A stretch of 64,000 nucleotides of DNA from Pseudoalteromonas sp. Z1A8 (lineage in GTDB: Bacteria; Pseudomonadota; Gammaproteobacteria; Enterobacterales; Alteromonadaceae): NCBI RefSeq assembly GCF_011378855.1, contig NZ_WTLB01000005.1, forward strand, positions 1-64,000. Direction: 5' to 3'. Below, one piece after another: positions 61,775 to 64,000 of this stretch (positions are counted from its first letter, which is position 1; the number at the start of each line of letters is the position of its first letter). The translations under genes and the position numbers were made by a program. The notes under the pieces are model-generated. The model was not told the origin of the DNA, did no database searches, and saw only the letters and a list, made by a program, of their open reading frames with translations.

Positions 61775-62401
61775 TTAAGCCTGATGGCGTAAGTAGTTTT
61801 CTACCGTATTTACAATAGTGTAAGTTTGCTGATCAACTTCAATATTAAACTTGTCACCCACTTGCGCTGCATCAATGTTTGTAATGGCGAGCGTTTCTGG
61901 AATTAGATGTAACCAAAAGCCTTGTTCGTCAACTTCGCCTACGGTTAAGCTTGCGCCATTTACCGCAACAAAGCCTTTATATAGCACATACTTTTGCCAC
62001 TCTTTTGGCAAACTGAGTTGTATTTTGCAGTTATTCTCAAGCTTCACTATTTGAGAAATTTGTGACGTACAATGAATATGCCCAGACACTATATGCCCAC
62101 CCAACTCAGTACCAAACGTAACAGAGCGCTCATAATTAACTAAACTGCCTAGCTCAAGTAGGCCTAAATTAGTTAACTTTAGGGTTTCGTCAATCACATC
62201 AAAATGCACTTGCGCCACCACATCGTGATTACTTAGCTCAACTTGCACAACGGTTAAACAACAGCCATTAATAGCAATACTTGCGCCTAAATCTAAATGC
62301 TTAACGTACTCATCGCTTACCGATACAACTAAGCGTAAAACACCGTCTGTTTGAGTTTTAGAGACTACCGTAGCTTGCGTTTGCACTATTCCTGTAAACA
62401 T
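61775..62401 (-). CDS. ribE: Riboflavin synthase alpha subunit
   Basis: 208 residues with two tandem lumazine-binding beta-barrels: 1-97 (MFTGIVQTQATV, INGCCLTV) and 98-200 (GGHIVSGHIHCTSQI, VNGASLTV). It dismutates two 6,7-dimethyl-8-ribityllumazines into riboflavin. Divergent from a MATE exporter gene, the same pairing as E. coli ribC-mdtK. No FMN riboswitch is visible in the 128-bp gap. Confidence 0.96.
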   Translation of the reverse strand: MFTGIVQTQATVVSKTQTDGVLRLVVSVSDEYVKHLDLGASIAINGCCLTVVQVELSNHDVVAQVHFDVIDETLKLTNLGLLELGSLVNYERSVTFGTELGGHIVSGHIHCTSQISQIVKLENNCKIQLSLPKEWQKYVLYKGFVAVNGASLTVGEVDEQGFWLHLIPETLAITNIDAAQVGDKFNIEVDQQTYTIVNTVENYLRHQA

Positions 62402-62529
62402 AAAATCACTTTAAATTATTACAAAGTGCTAGTTTAACGTATCAACTCATAAAATCATTCACTCCTGTGATTTTTATTTAAACCCCAATAGATTACAATT
62501 ACGCCCTATTTTATCAACTAGCTGTTTTT

Positions 62530-63900
62530 ATGACCTTTTGTAATTGGGAAGCCAAGCGTTTACTTTCCCTCGCTTTACCTGTTTTTTTAGCGCAAGTAAC
62601 TCTTATTTTAATGTCGGTCGTCGACACCATCATGGCCGGACAAGTCAGCCCTACTGATTTAGCTGCACTTTCTATTGCTACGGGGATATGGAATCCTCTT
62701 TTACTTGGCCTTCAAGGTATTTTATTAGCGCTTACTGGTATTATTGCGCAGTTTTCAGGTGGCGATGATCGCAAAGGTATTAGTCATTATTTTCAACAAG
62801 CTCTCTATTTAACGGCTATTTTATGCTGCGTAGGCTTTTCTATTACCTATTTAGCCGACACCATTATTTTTAAACTAGACACCAGCCCAGCGATTGCAAA
62901 TCTTGCGTATGATTACATTCACTTTGTTAAATGGGGCATTTTTGGTTTTTTAACTTTTACGGTATACAGAAACGTTACCGAAGGCATGGGTATGACCAAG
63001 CCCGCGTTTTATATAAGCCTGCTGGGTTTAGCCGTAAATATTCCGGTAAATTATATTTTTATAAATGGCTTATTTGGCTTACCCGCTTATGGCGGCGCAG
63101 GGTGTGGTATAGCAACAGCCATTGTTTTAACCGTTATGGCAATAGCGCAAGTTACCTATTGCCACACAAGTAAAAAGGTAGATGCCAAAGGCCTGCTTTC
63201 ATCATTTAAAAAACCTAACCTAACCACTATTGGTATAATTACAAAATTAGGGATACCAATCTCACTAGCCACTTTTTTTGAAGTTACTTTATTTGCATGT
63301 ATACCTCTGTTTATAGCGCACTTAGGTGCAGTTGCAGTCTCTGGTCATCAAATAGCAGCAAGCGTTACTACTTTGTTATTTATGATGCCGCTGAGCTTAT
63401 CTATCGCTATAAGTATTCGTATAGGCAATTTATTTGGCCAAAATAAAATGACCGAACTTAAAGTTGCGGTATCTACTAGCTATATTTTAGCAATTGCTAT
63501 TGCATTATTTTTAGCACTCATAACATTCCTCGGCCGTGATTTAATTAGCCAGCTTTATACCGACAGCCCTGCCGTAATGGCATTGGCTTCATCAATTATG
63601 ATTTTAGCGTGTATTTATCAGTTACCGGATGCACTACAAGTTGCAGCAAATGGCATACTTCGAGGGTTAAAATACACCACGCCTATATCGTATATCACGT
63701 TTATATCGTATTGGTTAATCGGCTTTTGTTTAGGTTACGTATTGGCAAGAACAGACATAATTGTGCCAGCCATGGGGCCACACGGCTTCTGGACTGGGAT
63801 AATAGTAGGTCTTAGTGTCGCTGCTATTTTATTAATGCTAACGGTAAAAAAACGTCTAAAATATGAATTTCTTAAAATTGATACACTTAATCAAAACTAA
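62530..63900 (+). CDS. MATE family multidrug/cation antiporter (NorM/MdtK-like)
   Basis: 456 residues, twelve membrane helices in two halves. Typical MATE strings: LALPVFLAQVTLILMSVVDTIMAGQ, GVAVSGHQIAAS-like GAVAVSGHQIAAS and LFGQNKM. It exports drugs or cationic metabolites with Na+ or H+. The best match in memory is NorM/MdtK, supported by the ribE neighbourhood. No good ribosome site precedes the ATG at 62530. Confidence 0.92.
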   Translation: MTFCNWEAKRLLSLALPVFLAQVTLILMSVVDTIMAGQVSPTDLAALSIATGIWNPLLLGLQGILLALTGIIAQFSGGDDRKGISHYFQQALYLTAILCCVGFSITYLADTIIFKLDTSPAIANLAYDYIHFVKWGIFGFLTFTVYRNVTEGMGMTKPAFYISLLGLAVNIPVNYIFINGLFGLPAYGGAGCGIATAIVLTVMAIAQVTYCHTSKKVDAKGLLSSFKKPNLTTIGIITKLGIPISLATFFEVTLFACIPLFIAHLGAVAVSGHQIAASVTTLLFMMPLSLSIAISIRIGNLFGQNKMTELKVAVSTSYILAIAIALFLALITFLGRDLISQLYTDSPAVMALASSIMILACIYQLPDALQVAANGILRGLKYTTPISYITFISYWLIGFCLGYVLARTDIIVPAMGPHGFWTGIIVGLSVAAILLMLTVKKRLKYEFLKIDTLNQN

Positions 63901-64000
63901 TAAACTCAGCCTGAAAACATTACCAGCTACAATACTGGTAATGTTCGTTTTTGCGCTTACCGGCTGTAGTAAAGCACCCAGCAGTGTAAACGCAACTTAT
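63863..64000 (+). CDS. Lipoprotein, 3' end beyond the window
   Basis: An open frame starting ATG at 63863 runs off the window end (46 codons visible). It encodes a basic N-region, a hydrophobic core (PATILVMFVFA) and a lipobox LTGC, a convincing lipoprotein signal. It overlaps the MATE gene's 3' end by 38 bp, so it is probably co-transcribed with it. No function can be read from the visible part. Confidence 0.6.
   Translation, partial: MNFLKLIHLIKTNKLSLKTLPATILVMFVFALTGCSKAPSSVNATY

Noticed and set aside
62402..62529. FMN riboswitch upstream of ribE
   Set aside because: The gap is short, AT-rich and shows none of the conserved RFN-element segments.

Overview
The window reads as chromosomal DNA of a marine gammaproteobacterium, most likely Pseudoalteromonas or a close relative in the Alteromonadales. 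The reasons are the low-GC codon use, the AT-rich spacers, the gene order shared with Escherichia and Vibrio, and proteins such as monomeric isocitrate dehydrogenase, the TusBCD/TusE relay, RoxA, Bpt and an RbbA-type ABC system. The assignment rests on protein recognition and synteny only; no database search was run.

Layout. (1) 1-10.3 kb is a housekeeping block: two identical tRNA-Ser(UGA) genes, yccA, an overlapping translation-fidelity operon (tusDCB-tusE-rluE-nudJ), an inserted diguanylate cyclase, then mnmA-hflD-purB and roxA. TusBCD/TusE pass sulfur to MnmA for 2-thiouridine at tRNA U34, so the sulfur relay and its acceptor enzyme lie within 5 kb. (2) 10.4-33.5 kb is mixed accessory and metabolic content: a GNAT protein, a secreted M28 peptidase, a spermidine-synthase-like protein, a lipoprotein behind a striking promoter/operator pair, an exporter, MAPEG, an HlyD/RbbA/ABC-2 drug-efflux operon, an endonuclease-fold protein with no normal start codon, rlhA, avtA, an atypical NRAMP transporter and a PQQ-type sugar dehydrogenase. 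(3) 33.5-36.3 kb is a small mobile island: a RAYT (Y1/HUH) transposase, a frameshifted and truncated IS4-type transposase, a pRiA4b ORF-3-like gene and several REP-like repeats. (4) 37-53 kb is the conserved serS-crcB-rarA-lolA-ftsK-lrp / trxB-aat-bpt-infA-clpA-clpS-cspD block, with ald and pssA inserted. Aat and Bpt add leucine to N-degron substrates, ClpS delivers them and ClpA unfolds them, so the leucine N-degron pathway is nearly complete in one stretch. (5) 53-64 kb holds icd, a pair of exported amidohydrolase-fold proteins (one lacking the metal ligands), an HNH-like protein, DUF445, a fructosamine-kinase-type protein, a CPXCG protein, ribE and a MATE exporter. The window ends inside a lipoprotein gene.

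Most of the window is ordinary core genome. The points most worth a second look are: the TTGGTTAACCAA operator pair overlapping a promoter at about 14.9 kb; the REP/RAYT island with matched 11-bp inverted boundaries; the poly-C frameshift in the IS4-type gene; the NRAMP protein lacking canonical metal-binding residues; the exo/endonuclease gene with no ATG/GTG/TTG start; the catalytically degenerate amidohydrolase paired with an intact one; and the perfect 18-bp inverted repeat after infA. I did not find a convincing new multi-gene defence or biosynthetic system.
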